Shown here one piece after another: positions 1 through 7,188 of a DNA stretch of 11,614 nt (position 1 is its first letter; every line of letters starts with the position of its first letter). The notes beneath the pieces were generated by a model. The model was not told where the DNA came from. It did no database searches and saw nothing but the letters and a program-made list of their open reading frames with translations. The DNA is from UBA4951 sp963652335. GTDB taxonomy: Bacteria; Bacillota_I; Bacilli_A; RFN20; CAG-826. The translations under genes and the position numbers were made by a program. The stretch covers positions 1 to 11,614 of the forward strand of contig CAVJSS010000020.1 of assembly GCA_963652335.1 (NCBI GenBank), read 5' to 3'.

Positions 1-47
1 GTTTTATTCCTTTTTATTGCCTTTTTCTTTAAATCAAGGATACTAAT

Positions 48-770
48 TTGGCTATGAAGGAAGAGACCATAATCAATAAGAAAATAAATAAGGGATGCGT
101 AGACGATAACAATCGTCTTCGCTTATCTTCCGTTCTTTTATTCTCCCAAGAAGCCGCGATAGAGGCGGTGGAGACGGATTTAGGCATAACAAGGGACAAA
201 ACCCAAGGAAGAGGCTTATTATGGGTCTTAGCCCGATATCATATCGAAATAGATAGGCTCCCGGCGTTAGGAGAAGAAATAAAGATATTGAGTTGGCAAA
301 GCAAGATGATTGCTTTCTTCTTCGTCAGGAATTTCGAGATGCTTGATAAGAACGGCAACCCTATTGTAAAAGGAGTCACTTATTGGGCGATGATAAACGA
401 GAAAGAACGTCAAATCATAACCCCATCCGATTATGGGATAATCATCCCAAACCATATCCGCGGCGACGAACTCCCAAGGCCTGAAAAGATAATTATTGAT
501 CCAGGCGACCAAAAGACGATCATCCGTTGCAACGAAGAAGACCTAGATAGCAACAACCATATGAACAACGTCGTATATATGGACAAATGCCTATCTTTGA
601 TCCCAAAAGGATATCTAAATACTCACAACATAGAAACAATCGATATAAACTATAAAAAAGAGCTCCGCCTAAACGAAGAAACGGAGCTGAGGTATAAAAT
701 CGGAGACGATGTCTGCAGCTTCGATTCGGAAGCTTTCGGCCTAGTCCTTCATTTTAAGGAAGCCCTTTAA
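48..770 (+). CDS. Acyl-ACP thioesterase-like protein (double hotdog fold)
   Basis: Members of this family hydrolyse acyl-ACP thioesters in the cytoplasm and release free fatty acids. The 240 residues fit a double-hotdog acyl-ACP thioesterase. The N-terminal half has the family-type stretch GRGLLWVLARYHIEIDRLP (54-72) followed by a tryptophan strand (LSWQS, 81-85). The C-terminal half has DLDSNNHMNNVVYMD (165-179), where Asn170 and His171 match the conserved Asn/His of the second hotdog active site. The start is ambiguous. TTG at 48 has AAGGA (36-40) seven bases upstream, while ATG at 54 is thirteen bases from the same site, so TTG is preferred. Its 3' end overlaps the convergent TetR gene by 30 bp. 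It uses ATA and other A/T-ending codons more than the butyrate operon does. Chain-length specificity cannot be read from the sequence. The family call is fairly secure; the physiological substrate is not. Confidence 0.85.
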   Translation: MAMKEETIINKKINKGCVDDNNRLRLSSVLLFSQEAAIEAVETDLGITRDKTQGRGLLWVLARYHIEIDRLPALGEEIKILSWQSKMIAFFFVRNFEMLDKNGNPIVKGVTYWAMINEKERQIITPSDYGIIIPNHIRGDELPRPEKIIIDPGDQKTIIRCNEEDLDSNNHMNNVVYMDKCLSLIPKGYLNTHNIETIDINYKKELRLNEETELRYKIGDDVCSFDSEAFGLVLHFKEAL

Positions 771-1388
771 GGCCACCTCCCCAAAGGTCTCGACCATCTG
801 ATCTATCTCTTCGTCCGTGATCGATCTGGCCATTATGATCCTAACGCCCAAAAAGGTGTTGGCCCCGATGATTATATAAGCTAGGTTTTTCACATCGTCA
901 ATCGTCAATTCATCACCGGCGTTGGCCAATCCTTTCCGATATGACCAGGCGAACGTATGGTAATATTCGTCGAAGCTTGGCTTATCGAAATAAAGGGATT
1001 CCCAAATGAGTTTGTAGACGTTCGGATTCTCTTGGACGTAATGGAGCCAAGCCCTTAACCCGTCCTTTTCGAATTGAAGCCTCGAGGAATTGGGATCGGT
1101 CCTCTCTTTGATATATCTCTTGATGGCTTGCTGCTCATTGAAGACGATATAACGATATAATTCCTCCTTGTTGCTGAAATATTTGTAGATCAGCCCCACG
1201 GAAAGGTTCGCGTTGGTGGCGATGTTCTTGATGGAGGTCAATTCATATCCTTTCTCCGCGAAGGAATCGTGGGCCGTTTTGACTATAAGGTCAAACGTCG
1301 CCCTGGCCCGATCGGACAATTTGTCGGCCTGGGCCGAAACGTCCTCCCCTTCCAAGATTTTTTTGAAAGATGGTGAATGATTGTTCAT
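741..1388 (-). CDS. TetR/AcrR family transcriptional regulator
   Basis: This is a one-component DNA-binding regulator of 215 residues, the usual length for TetR proteins. The helix-turn-helix lies at about residues 51-80 (TSIKNIATNANLSVGLIYKYF followed by SNKEELY), with the standard LIYKYFSNKEEL recognition-helix end. About 28 residues precede the first helix of the DNA-binding domain, a slightly long N-terminal arm. The C-terminal half is the variable ligand-binding domain, and its ligand cannot be identified. The gene is divergent from the hydratase-bcd-etf operon and convergent with the thioesterase gene. Regulation of the acyl-CoA operon, the thioesterase or both, with an acyl-CoA as a possible ligand, is inference from position. 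The start at 1388 is preceded only by a weak purine-rich stretch. The stop is TAG, inside the 3' end of the opposing gene. Confidence 0.93.
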   Translation of the reverse strand: MNNHSPSFKKILEGEDVSAQADKLSDRARATFDLIVKTAHDSFAEKGYELTSIKNIATNANLSVGLIYKYFSNKEELYRYIVFNEQQAIKRYIKERTDPNSSRLQFEKDGLRAWLHYVQENPNVYKLIWESLYFDKPSFDEYYHTFAWSYRKGLANAGDELTIDDVKNLAYIIIGANTFLGVRIIMARSITDEEIDQMVETFGEVALKGFLKMKD

Positions 1389-1403
1389 ATTTGTCTCTTT
1401 TCT

Positions 1404-1423
1404 TTTATAGAAAATGGTATAAA
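1404..1423. promoter_or_regulatory. Candidate TetR operator, inverted repeat TTTATA-N8-TATAAA
   Basis: Six-base arms TTTATA (1404-1409) and TATAAA (1418-1423) are inverted around eight bases, making a 20-bp site. It lies 15 bp upstream of the regulator start and within the divergent intergenic region. Position and length suit a TetR autoregulatory operator. However, the arms are AT-rich and could equally be promoter -10 elements on either strand, and no convincing -35 partner was found. This is a suggestion only. Confidence 0.3.
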
Positions 1424-1555
1424 CTTAAGCCATGGAACCCAATTTCCGCGTAGGAGAATTAGGAGTGGCCTTAGCCAGAAGGCAAACGAGAGAAGATCTC
1501 GCCGCTTTTTGTTAGCTAAGTATAACTCTTAACGGTTCCGATAACGAGGTAAAAT

Positions 1556-1960
1556 ATGAAATTCGAAGATCTCTATGTAGGACAGACTGCGTCCTCCAGC
1601 AAGACTTTCGGCGAAGCTGAAGTTTTGCTCTTCTCCGGTGTCAGCACCGACTGCAACCCATTGCACATCTCCGCGACCGCGGCTGAAAAAGGAATGTTCG
1701 GCCAACGCGTTTGCCACGGCATGTTGGTCGCTTCTTTGATCTCTGCCGTCCTTGGCACCAAACTCCCAGGGGAAGGAACCGTTTATATGGGCCAAACCCT
1801 CCAATTCCGTCGTCCGGTCTATCTTGGGACGACCATCACCGCGACCGTCACCGTCACCGAATTGAATCCAGAGAAGCACATCGCCGTCTTGGATACCGTC
1901 TGCACCAACGAAGAAGGCGTCGCCGTCATCAAAGGCCAAGCGACCGTCATGCTCAAATAA
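1556..1960 (+). CDS. MaoC-like enoyl-CoA hydratase (probably R-specific)
   Basis: This predicted single-hotdog hydratase interconverts (3R)-3-hydroxyacyl-CoA and trans-2-enoyl-CoA. At 134 residues it matches PhaJ-type enzymes in length. The hydratase-2 motif is clear: TDCNPLH at 31-37, with Asp32 and His37 as the presumed catalytic pair, then GMFGQRVCHGMLVASLISAV (46-65), which contains the conserved HGML segment. The usual Gly before the catalytic Asp is replaced by Thr31. The start at 1556 has GAGGT (1546-1550) five bases upstream. It is the first gene of the bcd-etf-CoA-transferase operon, 48 bp before bcd, where a crotonase (crt) would normally be expected. The likely local job is to supply crotonyl-CoA from 3-hydroxybutyryl-CoA. 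Stereospecificity is inferred from the family, and a role in other chain lengths is possible. Confidence 0.9.
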   Translation: MKFEDLYVGQTASSSKTFGEAEVLLFSGVSTDCNPLHISATAAEKGMFGQRVCHGMLVASLISAVLGTKLPGEGTVYMGQTLQFRRPVYLGTTITATVTVTELNPEKHIAVLDTVCTNEEGVAVIKGQATVMLK

Positions 1961-2008
1961 TCGCTCAAGAATCGAATTCTTAGAAATAAAAACGAAAGGA
2001 ATCCATAA

Positions 2009-3142
2009 ATGGAACCAATCATCAATGAACTTTACGATGACCTCCTTGATGAATTCATCGAGAAAAAGGTCAAGCCATTAGCCAAGGAAGTCGATGAGAA
2101 GGAAATGTTCCCTCTCGAAAACGTCAAGCTGATGGGCAAGCTCGGTCTCCTTGGCATCACCATCCCTAAGGAATACGGTGGCGTCGGAGGCGATTATCCA
2201 AGCTATATCAAAGCGGTCCGCCGTTTGGCCAACGCCTGCGCGACCACTTCCGTCATCATGTCCGGCCATGTCTCCCTCTGCGTCGGCCCTATCATGGAAT
2301 TCGGCACCGAGGAGCAAAAAGCCAAATACCTTCCGAAATTGGCCACTGGCGAATGGATCGGAGCCTTCGGCCTTACCGAACCTAATGCCGGAACCGATGC
2401 CGCCGGTCAGCAATCCTATGCCGTCTTGGATGGCGATCATTATGTCTTAAACGGCACCAAGATCTTCATCACCAACGCCGGCTATGCCAACGTCTTCGTC
2501 GTCTTTGCCATGACCGATAGATCGAAAGGCGTCAAAGGCATCTCCGCCTTCATCTTGGAAAAGACCTTCCCTGGATTCTCCATCGGCAAAGTCGAAGACA
2601 AGATGGGCATCCGCGGCTCTTCCACCTGCGAATTGATCTTCAAGGACGTCATCGTCCCGAAAGAGAATCTCCTCGGCAAGGAAGGCGAAGGATTCAAGAT
2701 CGCCATGAAGACCCTCGATGGCGGCCGTATCGGCATCGCCGCCCAAGCTTGCGGCATCGCCGAAGGCGCTCTCCAAGAGACCATCGATTACGTCAAAGCC
2801 CGCAAACAATTTGGACGTCCTATCTCCGCTTTCCAAAACACCCAATTCACTTTGGCCGATATGAAAGCCAGGACCGAAGCCGCCCGCTTATTGGTCGAGC
2901 AAGCGGCCAACGCCAAAGCCAACCATGCCAAAGATCTGAGCATGAAAGCAGCCATGGCCAAGCTATTCGCGGCCGAGACCGCTTCTTATGTCACCAACCG
3001 CGCCGTTCAGCTTTTCGGCGGTTACGGTTATACCCGCGATTACCCAGTGGAACGCATGATGCGTGACGCCAAGATCACCGAAATCTACGAAGGTACTTCC
3101 GAAGTCCAGCGTATGGTCATCTCCGGTGCCTTGCTCAAATAA
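2009..3142 (+). CDS. bcd: Short-chain acyl-CoA dehydrogenase, probable butyryl-CoA dehydrogenase
   Basis: This FAD enzyme would reduce crotonyl-CoA to butyryl-CoA in the cytoplasm, with EtfAB as redox partner. Its 377 residues are typical for bacterial short-chain acyl-CoA dehydrogenases. Visible landmarks are the family signature GAFGLTEPNAGTDA (118-131), the FAD-contact segment KIFITNAGYA (151-160), the second signature region around QLFGGYGYTRDYPVERMMRD (334-353), and the catalytic-base motif IYEGTSEVQ (359-367) with Glu361 as the base. AAAGGA lies about eight bases before the ATG. The gene sits 19 bp before etfB, the arrangement of clostridial bifurcating Bcd-Etf complexes. A small inverted repeat (AAGAAT, CGA, ATTCTT-like arms at 1967-1981) lies in the preceding gap. 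Butyryl-CoA specificity rests on context plus the strong clostridial-type motifs, and a related short-chain enoyl-CoA reductase role remains possible. Confidence 0.95.
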   Translation: MEPIINELYDDLLDEFIEKKVKPLAKEVDEKEMFPLENVKLMGKLGLLGITIPKEYGGVGGDYPSYIKAVRRLANACATTSVIMSGHVSLCVGPIMEFGTEEQKAKYLPKLATGEWIGAFGLTEPNAGTDAAGQQSYAVLDGDHYVLNGTKIFITNAGYANVFVVFAMTDRSKGVKGISAFILEKTFPGFSIGKVEDKMGIRGSSTCELIFKDVIVPKENLLGKEGEGFKIAMKTLDGGRIGIAAQACGIAEGALQETIDYVKARKQFGRPISAFQNTQFTLADMKARTEAARLLVEQAANAKANHAKDLSMKAAMAKLFAAETASYVTNRAVQLFGGYGYTRDYPVERMMRDAKITEIYEGTSEVQRMVISGALLK

Positions 3143-3161
3143 GATAGGAGGATAGACAATC

Positions 3162-3944
3162 ATGAATATCGTTGTTTTAGCAAAACAAGTACCAAATAGC
3201 ACTCAGATCAAGATCGATCCTGTCACTGGAGCGATGGATAGGACCGGCGTCCCAGCCATCATGAACCCAGACGATAAGGCCGCTTTGGAATTCGCTCTCA
3301 GAATCAAAGACGGGAACGGAGCCAAAGTGAGCGTCCTTACAATGGGCCTCCCTGCCGCCAAAAAGATCTTGTTCGAAGCCATCGCCATGGGCGCCGACGA
3401 AGGCGTCCTTCTTACCGATAGGGCTTGCGCCGGCGCCGATACCTTAGCCACATCCAAGGCTTTGGCCGCCGCCATCAAGACCCTCAACGCCGATTTGGTC
3501 ATCGGCGGACGCCAGGCGATCGACGGCGATACGGCCCAAGTCGGACCTCAGATCGCCGAACACCTCCATTTGCCGCAGATCACCTATTGCCAAGCCGTCA
3601 AAGTCGAAGGCGACCACGTCGTCGCCGAACGCCGTTTCGAAGACCGCGTCCAGACCTTGAAAGCCAAGCTCCCATGCGTCGTCACCTGCTTAGGCGATGC
3701 GGTGGAACCACGTTATATGAACGTCGTCCGTTTGGTCAACGAATGCAGTGAAGACAAGATCAAAGTCATCGGCGTGAAAGACATCGATTTGGATCCGAAA
3801 GAAACCGGATTCGCCGGTTCCCCGACCAAGGTCGCCAATTCCTTCGGCAAAGTGGTCAACAAGACCAACGAAGTCATCGAAGGAACGCCGGAAGAAGTCG
3901 TCGAAGCCATCATTGCCCATCTTAAGGACAAGAAGCTAATCTAG
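3162..3944 (+). CDS. etfB: Electron transfer flavoprotein beta subunit, bifurcating type
   Basis: This is the beta subunit (260 residues) of the heterodimeric flavoprotein that serves Bcd. In bifurcating members the beta subunit carries the FAD that takes a hydride from NADH and splits the electrons between ferredoxin and crotonyl-CoA. The diagnostic stretch is GGRQAIDGDTAQVGPQIAEH (115-134), preceded by DRACAGADTLATSKALAAAI (86-105). Both resemble the NADH-oxidising EtfB proteins of anaerobic Firmicutes more than respiratory ETFs. AGGAGG at 3146-3151 is a strong ribosome binding site, ten bases from the ATG. The stop TAG is the first part of the next gene's ribosome binding site. The bifurcating assignment comes from motif resemblance and from pairing with bcd, so it is likely but not proven here. 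Confidence 0.96.
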   Translation: MNIVVLAKQVPNSTQIKIDPVTGAMDRTGVPAIMNPDDKAALEFALRIKDGNGAKVSVLTMGLPAAKKILFEAIAMGADEGVLLTDRACAGADTLATSKALAAAIKTLNADLVIGGRQAIDGDTAQVGPQIAEHLHLPQITYCQAVKVEGDHVVAERRFEDRVQTLKAKLPCVVTCLGDAVEPRYMNVVRLVNECSEDKIKVIGVKDIDLDPKETGFAGSPTKVANSFGKVVNKTNEVIEGTPEEVVEAIIAHLKDKKLI

Positions 3945-3958
3945 GGAGGAAAGAAACA

Positions 3959-4930
3959 ATGTCAAACAATATCTTGGTTTACGTTGAGTCCAGGGACGGA
4001 CAGATCCAAAAGGTCGGTTTCGAACTTCTTGGCGAAGCTCGCCGCCTCGCAACCGAAGGCGTCAAAGTCAAAGGCGTCCTCATCGGCAATAATCTTAAAG
4101 ACGCCATCAATGCCTTGAAAGGCAAAGACGTGGACGAAATCCTCGTCGTCGAAGGCAAAGAATACGAACATTACAATACCTTGAACTATGCCGCCGCCTT
4201 AGAGAAGGTCATCAAGGACGAAGAACCTAACATCATCTTCCTTGGCGCTACCTCCATCGGCCGTGACTTAGGCCCAAGGCTCTCCGCCAGATTGAATTGC
4301 GGACTTACCGCCGACTGCACCAAATTGGAAGTCATCGACGGCTTGCTCAATGCCACTCGTCCGGCTTTCGGCGGGAACCTAATGGCCACCATCGTCTGCC
4401 CTAACACCAAACCGCAGATGGCTACGGTCCGCCCAGGCGTTTTCGCCGCCGTCAAAGCCGGCAAATGCGACAAAGTCACCTATGTGAAAGGCGTCAAACT
4501 CCCAACTGAGAACGTCGAACTCGTTTCCGAAGTCAAGCAGGTCAAGAACGTCGAAAACATCGAAGACGCTAAAGTCTTGGTCGCCGTCGGCCGTGGCGCT
4601 TCTTCCAATATCGAACAAGCCAAGGAATTGGCAACTGCCTTAAAAGGCACCATCGCCTCTTCCAGATCCTTGGTCGACGCTGGCGTCATGCCTTCCGATC
4701 GCCAAGTCGGTCAAACAGGCAAAACCGTCAAGCCTGAGCTTTACCTCGCTCTTGGCATCTCCGGCGCCATCCAGCATACCGTCGGCATGGAGAATTCCGA
4801 TTATATCGTCGCCATCAACAAAGACAAAGGGGCTTCGATCTTCTCCGTGGCTGACCTTGGAGTCGTCGGCGACGTCAATCAGATCCTCCCTCTATTGCTT
4901 AAGAGAGTCAAAGAAGAAAAAGCCAAATAA
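3959..4930 (+). CDS. etfA: Electron transfer flavoprotein alpha subunit
   Basis: This is the alpha subunit (323 residues) that binds the second FAD and shuttles electrons to the acyl-CoA dehydrogenase. The C-terminal FAD domain is textbook: GRGASSNIEQAKELA (211-225), ASSRSLVDAGVMPSDRQVGQ (233-252), then the EtfA signature LYLALGISGAIQHTVGM (261-277) with IVAINKDK (283-290). The N-terminal half is the Rossmann-like ETF domain shared with the beta subunit. No N-terminal ferredoxin extension is present. GGGAGGA (3944-3950) begins at the last base of the etfB stop and lies eight bases from the ATG, so the two subunits are very likely translated together. A hairpin follows the stop codon, before the CoA-transferase gene. 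Confidence 0.97.
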   Translation: MSNNILVYVESRDGQIQKVGFELLGEARRLATEGVKVKGVLIGNNLKDAINALKGKDVDEILVVEGKEYEHYNTLNYAAALEKVIKDEEPNIIFLGATSIGRDLGPRLSARLNCGLTADCTKLEVIDGLLNATRPAFGGNLMATIVCPNTKPQMATVRPGVFAAVKAGKCDKVTYVKGVKLPTENVELVSEVKQVKNVENIEDAKVLVAVGRGASSNIEQAKELATALKGTIASSRSLVDAGVMPSDRQVGQTGKTVKPELYLALGISGAIQHTVGMENSDYIVAINKDKGASIFSVADLGVVGDVNQILPLLLKRVKEEKAK

Positions 4931-4937
4931 GCATTTT

Positions 4938-4964
4938 GAGTGAGGGCCCAATAAGCTCTCACTC
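4938..4964 (+). promoter_or_regulatory. Intercistronic hairpin between etfA and the CoA-transferase gene
   Basis: Ten-base arms (GAGTGAGGGC at 4938-4947 and GCTCTCACTC at 4955-4964, one G-U pair) enclose a seven-base loop. The hairpin starts seven bases after the etfA stop. The following bases (TCTTTATATAT) are only weakly T-rich, so this is not a convincing full terminator. A partial terminator, an RNase-protecting 3' end or a processing site are the main options. The next gene has its own strong ribosome binding site (AAGGAAAGGA, 4976-4985). Confidence 0.55.
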
Positions 4965-4991
4965 TCTTTATATATAAGGAAAGGACACTTT

Positions 4992-6347
4992 ATGTTAAAA
5001 GACCCTAAACTCATCGAGGAATCCTTAAATAGAGTCAAAGACAAGCTGATCACCGTCGATCAGGCTTTGGATATGGTTCAATCCGACTGGCAGATCGTCA
5101 CCGGCTTAGGCTGCTCCGAAGGAAAGGCTTTCTGCGAGAACCTCCATAAGATCGCCGATCGCGTCACCAACGTCACCGTCAACAACTGCTTGCCGATGGA
5201 TAACTACCCATTCTATGTCGATCCTCAATATCGCCATTCGTTCAACCTCGCCGGTTGGTTCTATGCCCCAAGCATCCGCAAAGCCCACAAAAACGGCAAT
5301 TGCTCATTCATTCCGAACAACCTCCATTTCGCCGGCAAAAAGAGATTCGAGAACATCCATGTCAATCTCTATGTCGGTTTGGCTTCCATGCCTGACGAAC
5401 ATGGCTATGTTTCCCTTTCTTTAGGCAATACCTACGAAAAGGAGGCTTGCGAAAAAGCCGACATCGTCATTTTGGAAATCAACCCGAAGGCCCCTCGTTG
5501 CTTCGGCGACGTCCAAATGCATATCTCCGACGTCGATCATTTCATCTACGTCGATTATGATATCCCAGTCATCCCAGACGCCGATCCTAACGAAAAGGAC
5601 AAGATGATCGCTTCTTACATCCTTCCATTCGTCAAAGACGGCTGCTGCATCCAACTTGGGATCGGCGGCATGCCTAACGCCGTGGCCACTGCTTTGTATG
5701 ACAAAAAGAACCTCGGCGTCCATACCGAGATGCTTACTTCCGAAATGGCCAAATTGGCCAAAGCCGGAGTCATCAACGGCAAATGCAAGAACATAAACCA
5801 AGGCCAAATCGCCGCGACGTTCGCCATGGGCACCCAAGAACTCTATGATTTCATCGACAATAACCCAAGCGTCGTCTTCAACCGCGGCTCTTGGACCAAC
5901 GATCCATATGTCATCGCCCAAAACGATAACCAGCTCTCCATCAACACCACGATGGAAGTCGATTTGACTGGGCAATGCGCTTCCGAATCCATCGGTTCCA
6001 TGCAATGGTCCGGATGCGGTGGCCAAGCCGATACCGTCATTGGCTCTCAAATGTCAAATGGCGGGCATTCCATCATCTGCCTATATAGCACCGCGATGGT
6101 CAAAAACCCTGCCACTGGCATCAAAGAAGAAAAATCCAAGATCGTCGCCCAGCTTAAGCCAGGCGCCGCTGTCTCAACTTCGAGAGCCGACGTCGAATAC
6201 GTTTGCACCGAATATGGCATCGTCAACCTCAAAGGCACAACGATTGCCGAACGCGTCGAAAAGCTCATTTCCATCGCCCATCCTAAATTCCGCGAGCAGC
6301 TTTTGAAAGATGCCTACGACGCCGGCATCATCTATCCAAGGGATTAA
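4992..6347 (+). CDS. but: Butyryl-CoA:acetate / 4-hydroxybutyrate-type CoA-transferase
   Basis: This is a class I-like CoA-transferase of the acetyl-CoA hydrolase/transferase family. In this setting it would move CoA from butyryl-CoA to acetate, making butyrate and acetyl-CoA. Its 451 residues are full length for the family. The glycine-rich loop LGIGGMPNAVA lies at 222-232. The catalytic glutamate is expected at Glu246 in GVHTEMLTSEM (242-252), the residue that forms the glutamyl-CoA intermediate. The CoA-binding region reads CASESIGSMQWSGCGGQADT (329-348). The sequence also fits 4-hydroxybutyrate CoA-transferases, which share these motifs. Butyryl-CoA is chosen because bcd-etfBA lies directly upstream. 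A purine-rich ribosome binding site ends six bases before the ATG. The stop is five bases before the next start. Confidence 0.9.
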   Translation: MLKDPKLIEESLNRVKDKLITVDQALDMVQSDWQIVTGLGCSEGKAFCENLHKIADRVTNVTVNNCLPMDNYPFYVDPQYRHSFNLAGWFYAPSIRKAHKNGNCSFIPNNLHFAGKKRFENIHVNLYVGLASMPDEHGYVSLSLGNTYEKEACEKADIVILEINPKAPRCFGDVQMHISDVDHFIYVDYDIPVIPDADPNEKDKMIASYILPFVKDGCCIQLGIGGMPNAVATALYDKKNLGVHTEMLTSEMAKLAKAGVINGKCKNINQGQIAATFAMGTQELYDFIDNNPSVVFNRGSWTNDPYVIAQNDNQLSINTTMEVDLTGQCASESIGSMQWSGCGGQADTVIGSQMSNGGHSIICLYSTAMVKNPATGIKEEKSKIVAQLKPGAAVSTSRADVEYVCTEYGIVNLKGTTIAERVEKLISIAHPKFREQLLKDAYDAGIIYPRD

Positions 6348-6352
6348 TCAAG

Positions 6353-7174
6353 ATGTTTTTCGAATTCCTAGGGCATAAAGTCCATTACGAAGTCGATGGC
6401 GAAGGCAAGCCATTGATCGTCCTTAACGGCATCATGATGTCAACCAAAAGCTGGAGGTTCTTGGTCCCTTCTTTGACCAAAGCCCATATTCAGCTAATCA
6501 CCGTCGATTTCTTCGATCAGGGCGAAAGCGATTCCTTCGCCGAATACCAATATAGGCAAGATATCCAAGCCGATTTGGTCAAAGCCTTGATCGACCACCT
6601 CAAGTTGAAAGAGAAGCCAGTCATCTATGGTGTTTCCTACGGCGGCGAGGTTTCTGTCCTTTTCGCCGAGAAATACCATGGGGTAGCCGAGAAATTCATT
6701 CTCTGCAACACGGCTTCTTGGACCAACCCATGGCTTAAGGACATCGGCGATGGTTGGAATGCCATCGGCCGCAGAAGAGACGGTGAATGCTATTACAACA
6801 TCACCATCCCAGTCGTTTATTCCCCTCAATATTACGATGGGAACCAGAAATGGATGAACGATAGGAAAAACCTCTTGGTCCCTGGCGTTTTTTCCTCTCC
6901 GGCATTCTTGGATAGGATGGAACGTTTGGTCCATTCCTCCGAAACGTTGGATGCGAGAAGCAACCTCAAAGACATAAAAGAGCCATGCCTGATCGTCACT
7001 TCCGAATACGACATGCTTCTCCCTCGCCCACAGCAAAAGCTCATGCACGATAACATCCCTCATAATTCCTGGGTCGTCATCCCTGAAGCCGGACATGGCT
7101 TCATGTATGAAGACACCGAGCTTATGATCAGCTTGATGATCGGCTGGGTCTATTCTCAAAGAGAAGCCATCTAA
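6353..7174 (+). CDS. Alpha/beta hydrolase, coupled to the CoA-transferase gene
   Basis: This is a cytoplasmic alpha/beta-hydrolase fold protein of 273 residues with no signal peptide or membrane segment. The catalytic triad can be placed with confidence: the nucleophile elbow GVSYGG (93-98) gives Ser95, the acid is Asp220 in SEYDMLLP (217-224), and His248 lies in AGHGF (246-250). The oxyanion region is around LNGIMMS (24-30). The substrate is unknown; thioester, ester or lactone hydrolysis are all possible. The gene starts five bases after the CoA-transferase stop and its ribosome binding site (CAAGGGA, 6337-6343) lies inside the upstream coding end, so translation is probably coupled. It keeps the C-ending codon preference of the operon. 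A role in acyl-CoA clearance or in a side reaction of the butyrate pathway is inference from position only. Confidence 0.92.
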   Translation: MFFEFLGHKVHYEVDGEGKPLIVLNGIMMSTKSWRFLVPSLTKAHIQLITVDFFDQGESDSFAEYQYRQDIQADLVKALIDHLKLKEKPVIYGVSYGGEVSVLFAEKYHGVAEKFILCNTASWTNPWLKDIGDGWNAIGRRRDGECYYNITIPVVYSPQYYDGNQKWMNDRKNLLVPGVFSSPAFLDRMERLVHSSETLDARSNLKDIKEPCLIVTSEYDMLLPRPQQKLMHDNIPHNSWVVIPEAGHGFMYEDTELMISLMIGWVYSQREAI

Positions 7175-7188
7175 TATATTCCGTTTTT

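Noticed and set aside
1516..1555. Sigma-70 promoter for the hydratase-bcd operon
   Set aside because: TATAAC at 1521-1526 resembles a -10 box, but no acceptable -35 lies 16-18 bases upstream, so no promoter is called.
2078..2845. Two antisense ORFs of 120 and 132 residues opposite bcd
   Set aside because: Composition is typical of codon-bias shadows, with no start signals; the + frame has all acyl-CoA dehydrogenase motifs.
5421..6050. 209-residue ORF on the minus strand
   Set aside because: It is antisense to the CoA-transferase gene; its Asp/Gly-rich composition comes from the strong codon bias of the + gene.
6494..7159. 221-residue ORF on the minus strand
   Set aside because: It is the antisense shadow of the alpha/beta hydrolase, whose full catalytic triad makes the + frame certain.
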